Notes under the pieces: model-generated
What the model saw: the letters and a program-made list of their open reading frames with translations, nothing else
The model's database searches: none
What the model was told of the DNA's origin: nothing
Translations under genes and position numbers: made by a program
From: DASSSQ01 sp963839285
GTDB lineage: Bacteria > Actinomycetota > Thermoleophilia > Gaiellales > Gaiellaceae
Length of the DNA stretch: 64,000 nucleotides
Direction: 5' to 3'
Assembly: GCA_963839285.1 (NCBI GenBank)
Contig: CAWIUN010000006.1
Coordinates: 1-64,000 of the forward strand
Shown here: positions 51,199 to 60,226 of the stretch, one piece after another
How positions within the stretch are numbered: the first letter of the stretch is position 1
Layout of the letters: each line of letters begins with the position of its first letter

Positions 51199-52911
51199 AT
51201 GACGCGACGCTTCGGTTCGGACGTGATGGTCGACTCGATCAAGGCGTGCGGGTTCCGCTACGTCGCCCTCAACCCGGGCAGCTCCTACCGCGGGCTGCAC
51301 GACTCGCTCGTCAACTACGGCGGCAACGACCCCGAGCTGATCACGGCCAACCACGAGAAGGTCGCGGTCGGGATCGCGCACGGGTACGCGAAGGCGACCG
51401 GCGAGACGGCGGCATGCATCCTCCACGACATCGTCGGCCTGCTCCAGGGGACGATGGGCATCTACTACGCCTGGATCGACCGCGCCCCGGTCGTCGTCTT
51501 CGGCGGCGCGGGCCCGATGGCCTACGACCGCCGGCGTCCGAACATCGACTGGATCCACACCGCGAACATCCAGGGCAACGTCGTCCGCGACTACACGAAG
51601 TGGGACGACCAGCCGGCGTCGGTCGCGTCGGTGCCGGAGTCGGTGCTGCGCGGCTATCGGATCGCCTCCGCCGCGCCGCAGGGGCCGGTCTACATCGCCC
51701 TCGACGCGGGGCTGCAGGAGGACGAGGTCGGCGACGTGCCGCTGCCGGACTGGGAGCGCCTGAGGACGCCGGCGCCGGTCGGGCCCGACCCGGCGGCCCT
51801 GCGGCAGCTCGCCGAGCGCCTCTGCGCGGCCGAGCGGCCGGTGCTCGTGACGGCCTACGCCGGCCGCGACCCGAAGGCCTTCGGCCAGCTGACCGAGCTC
51901 TCGGAGCTGCTCGGCTGCGGCGTGATCGACACGGGCTGGCGGCTCAACTTCCCCAACCGCCACCCGCACGCGGTCACGACGGAGCTGCTGCCCGAGAGCG
52001 ACTGCGTCCTCTTCGTCGACGTCAAGGACATGGGCAAGTGGACGCAGAGGCTCGACCGGACGACGCGCGCGATCCAGTCGCTGATCCCGCCCGGCGCCGC
52101 GATCCTCGACGTCGGCTTCAACGAGCTCGGGATCGGTGCCTGGTCGCACGACCACGCGCAACTGCACGAGACCGACCTGCAGGTGACCGCCGACACGTCG
52201 GTCGCGCTGCCGCTCCTGCTCGACCTCTGCCGGGAGCTGGACGGGAACGCGCGCGACGGCTGGCGGCGGCGGCTCGCCGAGCTCCACGAGGAGACCTGGC
52301 GGGCATGGGGCGAGCAGGCCCAGCGCGAGGCGGGCATGTCCCCCGTCTCGACCTCGCGGCTCGCGCACGACGTCTGGGAGGTCGTCAAGGACTACGACTG
52401 GGTGCTGACCGCGGGCACGGCGAGCGGCTGGGCGCCGAAGGTCTGGGACTTCGACCGCCCCTACCGCCATCCGGGAGCGAGCCTCGGCACCGCGACGCAG
52501 GTCGGCATCTCCCTCGGCGTCGGCCTCGCCCACAAGGGCTCGGGGCGGCTCGTCGTCGACCTGCAGCCCGACGGAGACCTGATGTTCGACCTCGGCGCGC
52601 TCTGGATCGCCGCGTACCACCGGATCCCGCTGCTCGCGGTCATGTTCAACAACCGCGCCTACTACAACGACTGGGAGCACCAGGAGCGGATCGCGCGCCA
52701 CCGCGACACCGACGTCTCCCGCGCCTACATCGGCATGGAGATCGACAAGCCGGCGCCGGACTTCGCCGCGGTCGCGCGCGGCCTCGGCTGGCACGGCGAG
52801 GGCCCGATCGACGACCCGGAGCAGGTGCAGGCCGCCGTCCGGCGCGCCGCCGAAGTCGTCCTCCGCGACGGCCGCCCCGCCCTCGTCGACGTCGTCTGCC
52901 AGCCGGATTGA
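51199..52911 (+). CDS. thiamine diphosphate-dependent enzyme (acetolactate synthase/benzoylformate decarboxylase type)
   Basis: This 570-residue ThDP enzyme has the N-terminal catalytic Glu region LITANHEKVAVGIAHGYAKA and the C-terminal ThDP motif DLQPDGDLMFDLGALWIAAY, ending NNRAYYNDWEH. The middle domain has no obvious FAD site. It could decarboxylate or carboligate a 2-keto acid; proteins of this branch often lack a known substrate. The ATG at 51199 follows AAAGGAGAAG and the OCD-family stop. The expected 2-keto-acid intermediates of a meta-cleavage pathway are natural candidates. Confidence 0.88.
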   Translation: MTRRFGSDVMVDSIKACGFRYVALNPGSSYRGLHDSLVNYGGNDPELITANHEKVAVGIAHGYAKATGETAACILHDIVGLLQGTMGIYYAWIDRAPVVVFGGAGPMAYDRRRPNIDWIHTANIQGNVVRDYTKWDDQPASVASVPESVLRGYRIASAAPQGPVYIALDAGLQEDEVGDVPLPDWERLRTPAPVGPDPAALRQLAERLCAAERPVLVTAYAGRDPKAFGQLTELSELLGCGVIDTGWRLNFPNRHPHAVTTELLPESDCVLFVDVKDMGKWTQRLDRTTRAIQSLIPPGAAILDVGFNELGIGAWSHDHAQLHETDLQVTADTSVALPLLLDLCRELDGNARDGWRRRLAELHEETWRAWGEQAQREAGMSPVSTSRLAHDVWEVVKDYDWVLTAGTASGWAPKVWDFDRPYRHPGASLGTATQVGISLGVGLAHKGSGRLVVDLQPDGDLMFDLGALWIAAYHRIPLLAVMFNNRAYYNDWEHQERIARHRDTDVSRAYIGMEIDKPAPDFAAVARGLGWHGEGPIDDPEQVQAAVRRAAEVVLRDGRPALVDVVCQPD

Positions 52912-52995
52912 GCCCGCTTCCGGCCGGAAAATCCGCTCTCCGCACGCTTCCGCTCGGCGCGATTCCCTGCCTCGCCGGACGCGGCCTTGCCCTGG

Positions 52996-53024
52996 TTCAA
53001 TGGTTAGTCCAAATGTGGTAGGCT
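52996..53024 (+). promoter_or_regulatory. promoter with GntR box in the spacer
   Basis: -35-like TTCAAT (52996-53001), a 17-bp spacer, and -10 TAGGCT (53019-53024). TGGTTAGTCCA (53001-53011) fills the start of the spacer. The identical 11-mer occurs at 59191. It precedes the cupin and ABC permease operon. Confidence 0.6.
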
Positions 53025-53063
53025 CGCCGCGAACGGAATCGGAGCGACCAGAGGAGGAACGGC

Positions 53064-53660
53064 ATGGGCGAGTGGCCCGAGGATCTCGACATCCCTGAGC
53101 AGGTGTTCGTGCGGGACAACGTCGACGCGTCGGAGATCGCCGCGCGCGACGAGTTCAACCGCCAGAACCCGCCCATCCGCGGCCTCGTCGTGCCGGATGA
53201 CCTGCGCACGATCGAGCTCGTCAAGCGCCCGTGGCGCAACAACAAGGGCCTCTGGTTCGAGCTCGCGGAGAACCGCGTCCTCTCGTCGCACCTGGCCGAG
53301 CTCGCCCCGGGCGGCAACTCCGTCCGCCACCGCCACACGACCGAGGCGGTGATCTACATCGTCAAGGGCCACGGCTACTCGATCGTCAACTACGAGGGCG
53401 AGCCCGAGCAGCGGGTCGACTGGAGCGAGGGCATGCTCTTCTCGCCCCCGGTGTGGGCCTGGCACCAGCACTTCAACGCCGACCCGGACGAGCCGGCCCG
53501 CTACCTGGCGATCCAGGACACCGGCCTGATCCGGCACATGCGCATGCACCAGATCGAGCGGCACCCGACCCAGCTCAGGCTCGGCGGGGGCACCGACTAC
53601 ATGGTGGACGCGGTGCCGGCGCAGGACGGTCAGGTCGCGGAGACGGCGCAGGAGCGGTAG
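53064..53660 (+). CDS. cupin-domain protein
   Basis: This 198-residue single-cupin protein has a metal motif RHRHTTEAVIYIVKGHGYS (about residues 93-111; His/His/Glu) and SPPVWAWHQHFN (second motif with His). It resembles cupins of aromatic-acid clusters that may act as small dioxygenases or as isomerases. The ATG at 53064 follows AGAGGAGGAAC, a strong ribosome-binding site, so unlike its neighbours it is leadered. The permease gene follows 22 bp later. Confidence 0.82.
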   Translation: MGEWPEDLDIPEQVFVRDNVDASEIAARDEFNRQNPPIRGLVVPDDLRTIELVKRPWRNNKGLWFELAENRVLSSHLAELAPGGNSVRHRHTTEAVIYIVKGHGYSIVNYEGEPEQRVDWSEGMLFSPPVWAWHQHFNADPDEPARYLAIQDTGLIRHMRMHQIERHPTQLRLGGGTDYMVDAVPAQDGQVAETAQER

Positions 53661-53682
53661 CCTCCGCCCCGGGTTCCCCGCC

Positions 53683-55407
53683 GTGGCGACGATCGCAGCC
53701 CAACCGCGCGTCCAGGCCTCGGGGGAGGCGCTTCGCCGCCTGCTCTCGGCCCGGAACCTGATCGTCGTCTCGGTCGCCGCGACGGTCGCCTACCTCGCGC
53801 TCGTCCCGCTCGGCTTCCTCCTCTGGCAGACGTTCGTCCAGGAGGGCTCGTTCACGCTGGCGGCCTTCCGGCACGCGTACTCGACGATCGGCCTGACCTC
53901 GATGGCCGTGAGCTCGCTGGAGTTCGCGCTCGGGTCGACCGTCGTCGCGGTCACGCTCGGAACGACGCTCGCCTTCCTGATCGTGCGGACGGACGTGCCG
54001 CTGAAGCCGCTGATGTTCGCGGCGTCGCTCGTGCCGCTGATCATCCCCGGGATCCTGCACACGATCTCGTGGATCTTCCTCGCGAGCCCGCAGATCGGCG
54101 TCCTCAACCAGCACGTGATCGAGCCGCTGACGGGAGGCCACACGCTGAACGTCTTCAGCATGAAGGGGATGATCGTCGTCGAGGGCCTCCACCTCGCCCC
54201 GCTCGTCTTCCTGCTGATGGTCGCGTCGTTCCGTGCCATGGATCCCGCCCTCGAGGAGTCCGCGATCATGAGCGGGGCCTCCCTGCCGACCGTGATCCGG
54301 CGGATCACCGTGCCGCTGGCGCGGCCGGCCCTGTACGCCGCGATCCTGATCATCGCGGTGCGCGGGCTGGAGTCGTTCGAGGTGCCGGCGCTGCTCGGCC
54401 TCCCGGGCGGCGTCTGGGTCTTCACCTCGCGGATCTGGCGCGTCCTCCACGCCGTGCCGCCGAACTACAGCGAGGCGGGCGCGTACGCGATGTCGCTGCT
54501 CGTGCTGACGACCCTCGGCGTGCTCTGGCACTCGAGGCTCTCGCGCCGCGCGCGCTCGTACCAGACGGTCAGCGGCAAGGGCTTCCGGCCGCGGCCGATC
54601 GGGCTCGGGGTCTGGCGCTGGCCGGCGACCGCGTTCGTGCTCCTCTACTTCGTGATCGCCGTGCTGGCGCCGCTGGCGATCCTCGCCTACGCCTCGACGC
54701 AGCGGTTCTACTCGCCGCCGACGATGGCGACGCTCCACAACATGTCGCTCGACCCCTACCGCGACGTGATCCACGGCGACGTCGCGCTCCAGGCGGTCAA
54801 GAACTCGATCGTCCTCGGCCTCGGGTCGGCGACGACGGTGATGCTGCTTGCGGCGGTCGCGGCCTGGGTGGTCGTCCGGACGAACCTGCGGGGGCGCTGG
54901 CTGATCGACAGCCTCGCCTTTCTGCCGCTCGTGATCCCCGGGCTCGTGCTCGGCGTCGCGATGCTGTTCGTGTACCTGCGGCTTCCGATCGCGGTCTACG
55001 GGACGCTCTGGATCCTCTTCTTCGCCTACCTGACCCGTTACATGCCCTACGGGATGCGCTACGCCTCGACCTCGATGTTCCAGATCGGACGTGAGCTCGA
55101 GGAGTCGGCGCAGACGAGCGGCGCCGGCTGGTTGCAGACCTTCCGGCGGGTGCTCCTGCCGCTGCTCGTGCCCGGGATGGTCGCGGGCTGGATCTACATC
55201 GTGATCGTGTCCGTGCGGGAGCTCTCGAGCACGATCATCCTCTACTCCCCGGGCAAGGAGGTGCTCTCGATCGTGATCTGGGAGCAGTACCAGAACGGCG
55301 AGCTGCCGCAGCTCGCGGCGCTCGGGATGATGATGGTCGGCGCGCTCGTCGTGCTGGTCGGAGTCGCCTACAAGCTCGGCGCCAAGATCGGCGTCAGGGA
55401 GGGATGA
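53683..55407 (+). CDS. ABC permease with two fused membrane domains (FbpB/ThiP type)
   Basis: This 574-residue permease has two six-helix halves, each with an EAA loop: LEESAIMSGASLPTVIRRIT (about residues 188-207) and LEESAQTSGAGWLQTFRRVL (about 472-491). Such fused permeases serve Fe3+, thiamine and some carboxylate importers. The GTG at 53683 is used, since the hydrophobic segments begin soon after. The ATPase gene follows 3 bp later, and the binding protein is encoded at 48029. Confidence 0.9.
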   Translation: MATIAAQPRVQASGEALRRLLSARNLIVVSVAATVAYLALVPLGFLLWQTFVQEGSFTLAAFRHAYSTIGLTSMAVSSLEFALGSTVVAVTLGTTLAFLIVRTDVPLKPLMFAASLVPLIIPGILHTISWIFLASPQIGVLNQHVIEPLTGGHTLNVFSMKGMIVVEGLHLAPLVFLLMVASFRAMDPALEESAIMSGASLPTVIRRITVPLARPALYAAILIIAVRGLESFEVPALLGLPGGVWVFTSRIWRVLHAVPPNYSEAGAYAMSLLVLTTLGVLWHSRLSRRARSYQTVSGKGFRPRPIGLGVWRWPATAFVLLYFVIAVLAPLAILAYASTQRFYSPPTMATLHNMSLDPYRDVIHGDVALQAVKNSIVLGLGSATTVMLLAAVAAWVVVRTNLRGRWLIDSLAFLPLVIPGLVLGVAMLFVYLRLPIAVYGTLWILFFAYLTRYMPYGMRYASTSMFQIGRELEESAQTSGAGWLQTFRRVLLPLLVPGMVAGWIYIVIVSVRELSSTIILYSPGKEVLSIVIWEQYQNGELPQLAALGMMMVGALVVLVGVAYKLGAKIGVREG

Positions 55408-55410
55408 GCA

Positions 55411-56518
<1,108 letters not shown>

Positions 56519-56526
<8 letters not shown>

Positions 56527-57760
56527 GGAGGGTTCCCGGCGGCGGGTCCTGGCAGGACTCGTCCCGGTCTACCTCTCGGTCTTCCTCTTCGTCGCCGGCG
56601 GCAGCGCGCTGCAGCTGCTGATGCCGGTCTATCTGCACCGCAAGGCGCAGCTGGGACCGACCGCGATCGGCGCGGTGATCGCGATGATCGGGATCGCCGC
56701 GCTCGCCGCCCGCGTCCCGGTCGGGATGGCGTACTCGGTCGCGCGCGGGCGGCGGTTCATGCTCGCCGGCGGCGCGCTCTCGGCCGCCGCGTTCGCACTC
56801 GTCCCCTTCACCGCCAACGCGGTCGTCCTCGGCGTGCTGATGGCGATCAACGGCCTCGGCTGGTCGATCGCGACGACGACGCAGCTCGCGCTGCTCGTCG
56901 CCCGGCCGCCCGGCGGCGCGTCGACGGCGGTCGCGATGGGCTGGTTCTCCGGCGCGACCGCGCTCGGCAACGTCGCCGGCGGCGTGCTCGGCGGCGGCAT
57001 CGCCGACCTCGCCGGCCTTCGCCCCACCTTCTTCCTGCTGGCGGCGACGCCGCTCGTGGGCGCGATCCTGACCGCGCACACCGTGCGCGCGCTGGACGGG
57101 GAGCGGCTCGAGACCGCCCCGCAACTCGAGACCCCTCGGCGGCGGGAGCGGCCCTCGCTGGCGCTGCTGACCGAGATGCCGCTCGCGGTCTGGGTCGGGG
57201 TGCTCGTCATGTTCTTCATCAACGCGATGAACGCGATCACGAACACGTTCCATCCGGTGATCGCGCTCGGGGCGGGCCTCTCGCTGACGCAGATCGGCGC
57301 GCTCTCGAGCGTCCGCTCCTGGGCGTCGTCGTTCTCGCGCTTCGGCTCGGGCTCCCTCTTCCGGCGGCTCGACGCAGCCGCGCTGACGCTGCCGCTCGTG
57401 GTCGTGGGCGCGGCCGCGACGGCGGGAATCCCGGGCGTGATCGGCTCCTTCGCCTTCCAGATCCCGCTGTTCGCGCTCGCCGGCGTCTCGCGCGGGCTCC
57501 TGCGCGTGACCGGCTCGGCCGACGCGTTCGACAGCGCCGGCGCCGAGGAGCGGCAGCACGGCCTCGTCGCGGCGTTCCTCTACGGCGGGCTCGACCTGGG
57601 CAAGATCGTCGCGCCGGTGATCGGCGGCGTCGTCGCCGGCCTCGTCGGGATCAAGACGATGTTCGTCGTCGTCCCGCTCGGGTTCCTCGCGCTCTACCTG
57701 CTGCTCGCGATCCCCGCTAGGCGGACGCTGGCGGCCGCCCCACGAACCGAAGCACCCTGA
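56519..57760 (+). CDS. MFS transporter
   Basis: This 413-residue protein has about 12 membrane helices and the segments RVPVGMAYSVARGRRFML, GLSLTQIGALSSVRSWASS and YGGLDLGKIVAPVIGG, shared with the MFS gene at 36537, which points to duplication within this locus. The GTG at 56519 overlaps the ATPase end. It converges with the dienelactone hydrolase gene, overlapping it by 44 bp at 57717-57760. An aromatic or carboxylic acid is the likely substrate. Confidence 0.86.
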
Positions 57761-58481
57761 ACCAGGCGTCGGCGCAGGCATCCGCGTGCTCGGTCATCGC
57801 GCGGTCGAAGAAGCCGTGCGGGGCGCCGTCGTAGACCACGGTCTCCTGGAGGACGCCGCTCTCGCTCAGCGCGACGGCGAACGCCTCCTGGTCCGCGGGC
57901 GTGATCTTCTCGTCGGCGCCGCCGTAGAGCGCGAGCACCGGCGCGCGGAAGCGGCCGGCGCGCGCCTCCTCGACCGGCGAGGAGCCGCCCTCCTCCGTGC
58001 GGGCCGGCCAGCCGTAGAAGCCGACGACCCCGGCGACGTCTTCGCGGGTGCCCTGCATGAAGGCGCCGCGGCCGCCGAAGCAGAAACCGAGGACGTAGAC
58101 GCGGGTCGCGCCGCGCTCCCGAAGCTCGGCGGTCGCCGCGCCGACGTCGGCGGCGAGGCCGGCGTCGGTCGCCGCGGCGCGGTGCGGCGCGAAGTCGAAG
58201 TCCCCGTCGCGGTGCTCGGCGCCGGCGGTGCGGCCGTAGAAGTCGATCGCGAGCGCGTGCACGCCGGCTCCCGCGAGCGCGTCCGCGAGCGCCTCGTAGT
58301 ACGGGTGCAGGCCGCGGACGTCCGGCAGCACGACGACGCCGGGCGCCGGCTCGGCCGTCGTCCGCGCGAGCGTCGCGGCGAAGACGTTGCCGTCGGCGGC
58401 GGTCAGCGTCAGCCGCTCGACGCCGGCCGACAGCCCCGTCCGCGGCGCCTCGGGCGGCCGGGCGTCCGGCTCGAAGCACAT
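57717..58481 (-). CDS. dienelactone hydrolase family protein
   Basis: This 254-residue alpha/beta hydrolase has the Cys nucleophile in YVLGFCFGGRGAF (about residues 131-143), the acid in LYGGADEKITPADQEA and the base in YDGAPHGFFDR. Dienelactone hydrolases open lactones formed in chloroaromatic and other ring-cleavage pathways. The ATG at 58481 overlaps the methyltransferase stop (TGATG). It is in the minus-strand operon driven by the 59173 promoter. Confidence 0.9.
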   Translation of the reverse strand: MCFEPDARPPEAPRTGLSAGVERLTLTAADGNVFAATLARTTAEPAPGVVVLPDVRGLHPYYEALADALAGAGVHALAIDFYGRTAGAEHRDGDFDFAPHRAAATDAGLAADVGAATAELRERGATRVYVLGFCFGGRGAFMQGTREDVAGVVGFYGWPARTEEGGSSPVEEARAGRFRAPVLALYGGADEKITPADQEAFAVALSESGVLQETVVYDGAPHGFFDRAMTEHADACADAWFRVLRFVGRPPASA

Positions 58482-59164
58482 CAGTGCCCGGCGCGGTGGC
58501 CGGCGAGCAGCACGGTGTAGAACATCCGCCAGGCCACGTCCGGCGTCTCGTAGCCCGCCGCCGCGATCCGCTCGAGGTGCTCCTCCATCGTCGCGAGCCG
58601 GTCGGGGTCGCGGTGCGGCGCGAGCTCGCTGCGGCGCTTGCCGACGAACTGACTGCGGATCGAGCGCAGGCGCCCGTCCCACTCGCCCTGCGCGCCGACG
58701 TGGTCGAGGTTGAAGAGGAAGCCGCCGGGCGCGGTCGCCTCGAAGCAGGCGCGGTAGATCTCCGTCAGCACCTCCGGCGAGGAGTGGTGGAGCGCGCGCG
58801 AGCTGACGATCACCTGCGCCGGCTCGAGCTCGACCTCCGCGAGCCGCTCGACGTCGGCGACCACGTACTCGATCCGGTCGCCGAACTCCGCCAGCCGCTC
58901 GCGCGCCAGTTCGAGCATCGGCTCCGAGGAGTCGACCCAGGTGCCGCGCGCAGCCGGAAAGGTGCGCAGGAAGAGCGCGAGGTACGGGCCGTGCCCGGAG
59001 CCGAGGTCGATCACGTGCTCGACCTCGACGCCGTCGTCCGCGACCAGCGCGGCCGAGAGCTTCCGCGGCAGGTCGAGCATGTCGGCGACGACGTCCTCGT
59101 CCGCCCACTGCGCGACATACGATTGCTCGTGCCAGGATCCGAGCTGCTGCTCGCCGGTGTTCAT
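58481..59164 (-). CDS. SAM-dependent methyltransferase
   Basis: This 227-residue class I methyltransferase has motif I VIDLGSGHGPYLALFLRTF (about residues 51-69), then DSSEPMLELARERL and VIVSSRALHHSS. The substrate is unknown; in an aromatic cluster an O-methylation or a stress-related methylation is possible. The ATG at 59164 is leaderless, 8 bp from TAGACT. The dienelactone hydrolase gene is coupled downstream. Confidence 0.85.
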   Translation of the reverse strand: MNTGEQQLGSWHEQSYVAQWADEDVVADMLDLPRKLSAALVADDGVEVEHVIDLGSGHGPYLALFLRTFPAARGTWVDSSEPMLELARERLAEFGDRIEYVVADVERLAEVELEPAQVIVSSRALHHSSPEVLTEIYRACFEATAPGGFLFNLDHVGAQGEWDGRLRSIRSQFVGKRRSELAPHRDPDRLATMEEHLERIAAAGYETPDVAWRMFYTVLLAGHRAGH

Positions 59165-59172
59165 GGTGCGCT

Positions 59173-59214
59173 AGTCTACAGAGGGTCTATTGGTTAGTCC
59201 ATAGGTGGTTAGGT
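59173..59214. promoter_or_regulatory. divergent promoters sharing a GntR box
   Basis: TGGTTAGTCCA (59191-59201), identical to the 53001 box, lies between minus-strand -10 TAGACT (59178-59173) and plus-strand -10-like TTAGGT (59209-59214). The minus-strand -35 TGGACT overlaps the box exactly at a 17-bp spacing. Confidence 0.6.
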
Positions 59215-59229
59215 CCAAGGGGGACCGGC

Positions 59230-59961
59230 ATGTTCGGGATCGACGAGTGGTTGAGCGGGCTGGCCGCGGGGCACGGCAGCGGCGTCGTCGTCCTGGTCGC
59301 GTTCCTGCTCGGCCTCCGCCACGCGTCCGACCCGGACCACCTCGTCGCCGTCTCGACGCTGGTCGCCGGCACCCGCGAGCGGGCGACGCGCGCGGCGGCG
59401 CGGCTCGGGGCGGCGTGGGGCGCCGGCCACGCGACGACGCTGCTCCTCTTCGGACTCCCGATGCTCGTGCTCCGCTCGTACCTGCCCGGCGTCGTCGAGG
59501 CGGCCGCGGAGACGCTGATCGGCGCGATCATCGTCGTCCTCGCCGTGCGACTGCTCGTCCGCTGGCGCCGCGGGGCGTTCCACACGCACGTCCACGAGCA
59601 CGCCGGCTCGCGCCACGCCCATCTCCACTCCCACGCCGCGGCGCCCGAGCACCGGCACGCGCACGTCCTCCGCTCGCCTGCGCAGGCGTTCGCGATCGGG
59701 CTCGTCCACGGAACCGCCGGCAGCGGCGCGGTCGCAGTCCTGATCGTGGTCGCGGTACCCGGGCGTGCCCTCGCGATGCTGGCGCTGCTCATCCTCGCCG
59801 CCGGGACGGCGCTCTCGATGACGATGCTCACGGCCGCGGTCGGGCGGCTGCTCGGCCTGGCGGCCGCGCGGCGGCTGCTGACCGCGGCGATCCCCGCGCT
59901 CGGCTCGTTCGCCTGCCTGTTCGGCGTCCTCTACACGGCCGCCGCGCTCTCGAGCTTCTAG
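59230..59961 (+). CDS. nickel/cobalt transporter-like protein (NiCoT/UreH family)
   Basis: This 243-residue membrane protein has about six hydrophobic segments, the first with LGLRHASDPDHLVAVSTLV (the His-x-x-x-Asp-His motif of NiCoT/UreH transporters). A His-rich loop of about 25 residues contains HVHEHAGSRHAHLHSHAAA and HRHAH, likely metal binding. FGLVHGTAGSGAV-like GLVHGTAGSGAVAVLI follows. Direction (import or export) cannot be told from sequence. It shares a promoter region and operator with the methyltransferase/dienelactone hydrolase operon. The start is the ATG at 59230 after AAGGGGGACC. Confidence 0.88.
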   Translation: MFGIDEWLSGLAAGHGSGVVVLVAFLLGLRHASDPDHLVAVSTLVAGTRERATRAAARLGAAWGAGHATTLLLFGLPMLVLRSYLPGVVEAAAETLIGAIIVVLAVRLLVRWRRGAFHTHVHEHAGSRHAHLHSHAAAPEHRHAHVLRSPAQAFAIGLVHGTAGSGAVAVLIVVAVPGRALAMLALLILAAGTALSMTMLTAAVGRLLGLAAARRLLTAAIPALGSFACLFGVLYTAAALSSF

Positions 59962-60175
59962 CCGCGGCGCCCCGTCGACACGCCGACACCGTCAGCCGGG
60001 ACAGGGGCGCGGGCTGCGCCGTGCTCCGGGGCCTCGTCGCCGGCGCGGCCGGCACCGCCGCGATGACGAAGCAGCCGCTCGCCCTCCAGCCGCGACCCGC
60101 CCGCGAGCTCGAGCGCGCACCTGGCCTCGGCGGACGATCGACGGCGATCGGAGCGCGACGTGCGCCGCGGGAGCC
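59962..60175. other. intergenic region with a short possible remnant
   Basis: No complete gene. On the plus strand a short stretch near 60,020-60,080 encodes LRGLVAGAAGTAAMTKQPLA, resembling the N-terminus of a membrane protein, but it soon loses any protein-like pattern. It is probably a decayed fragment. Confidence 0.25.
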
Positions 60176-60217
60176 CTGCGGGGGCGGGAGGAGGAGAACC
60201 TCCACCCGCCCCCGCAG
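60176..60217. terminator. bidirectional hairpin terminator
   Basis: A perfect 13-bp stem (60176-60188 with 60205-60217) with an internal AGG/CCT continuation and an unpaired middle lies between convergent genes ending at 59961 and 60227. Confidence 0.65.
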
Positions 60218-60226
60218 CGAGCAGAC

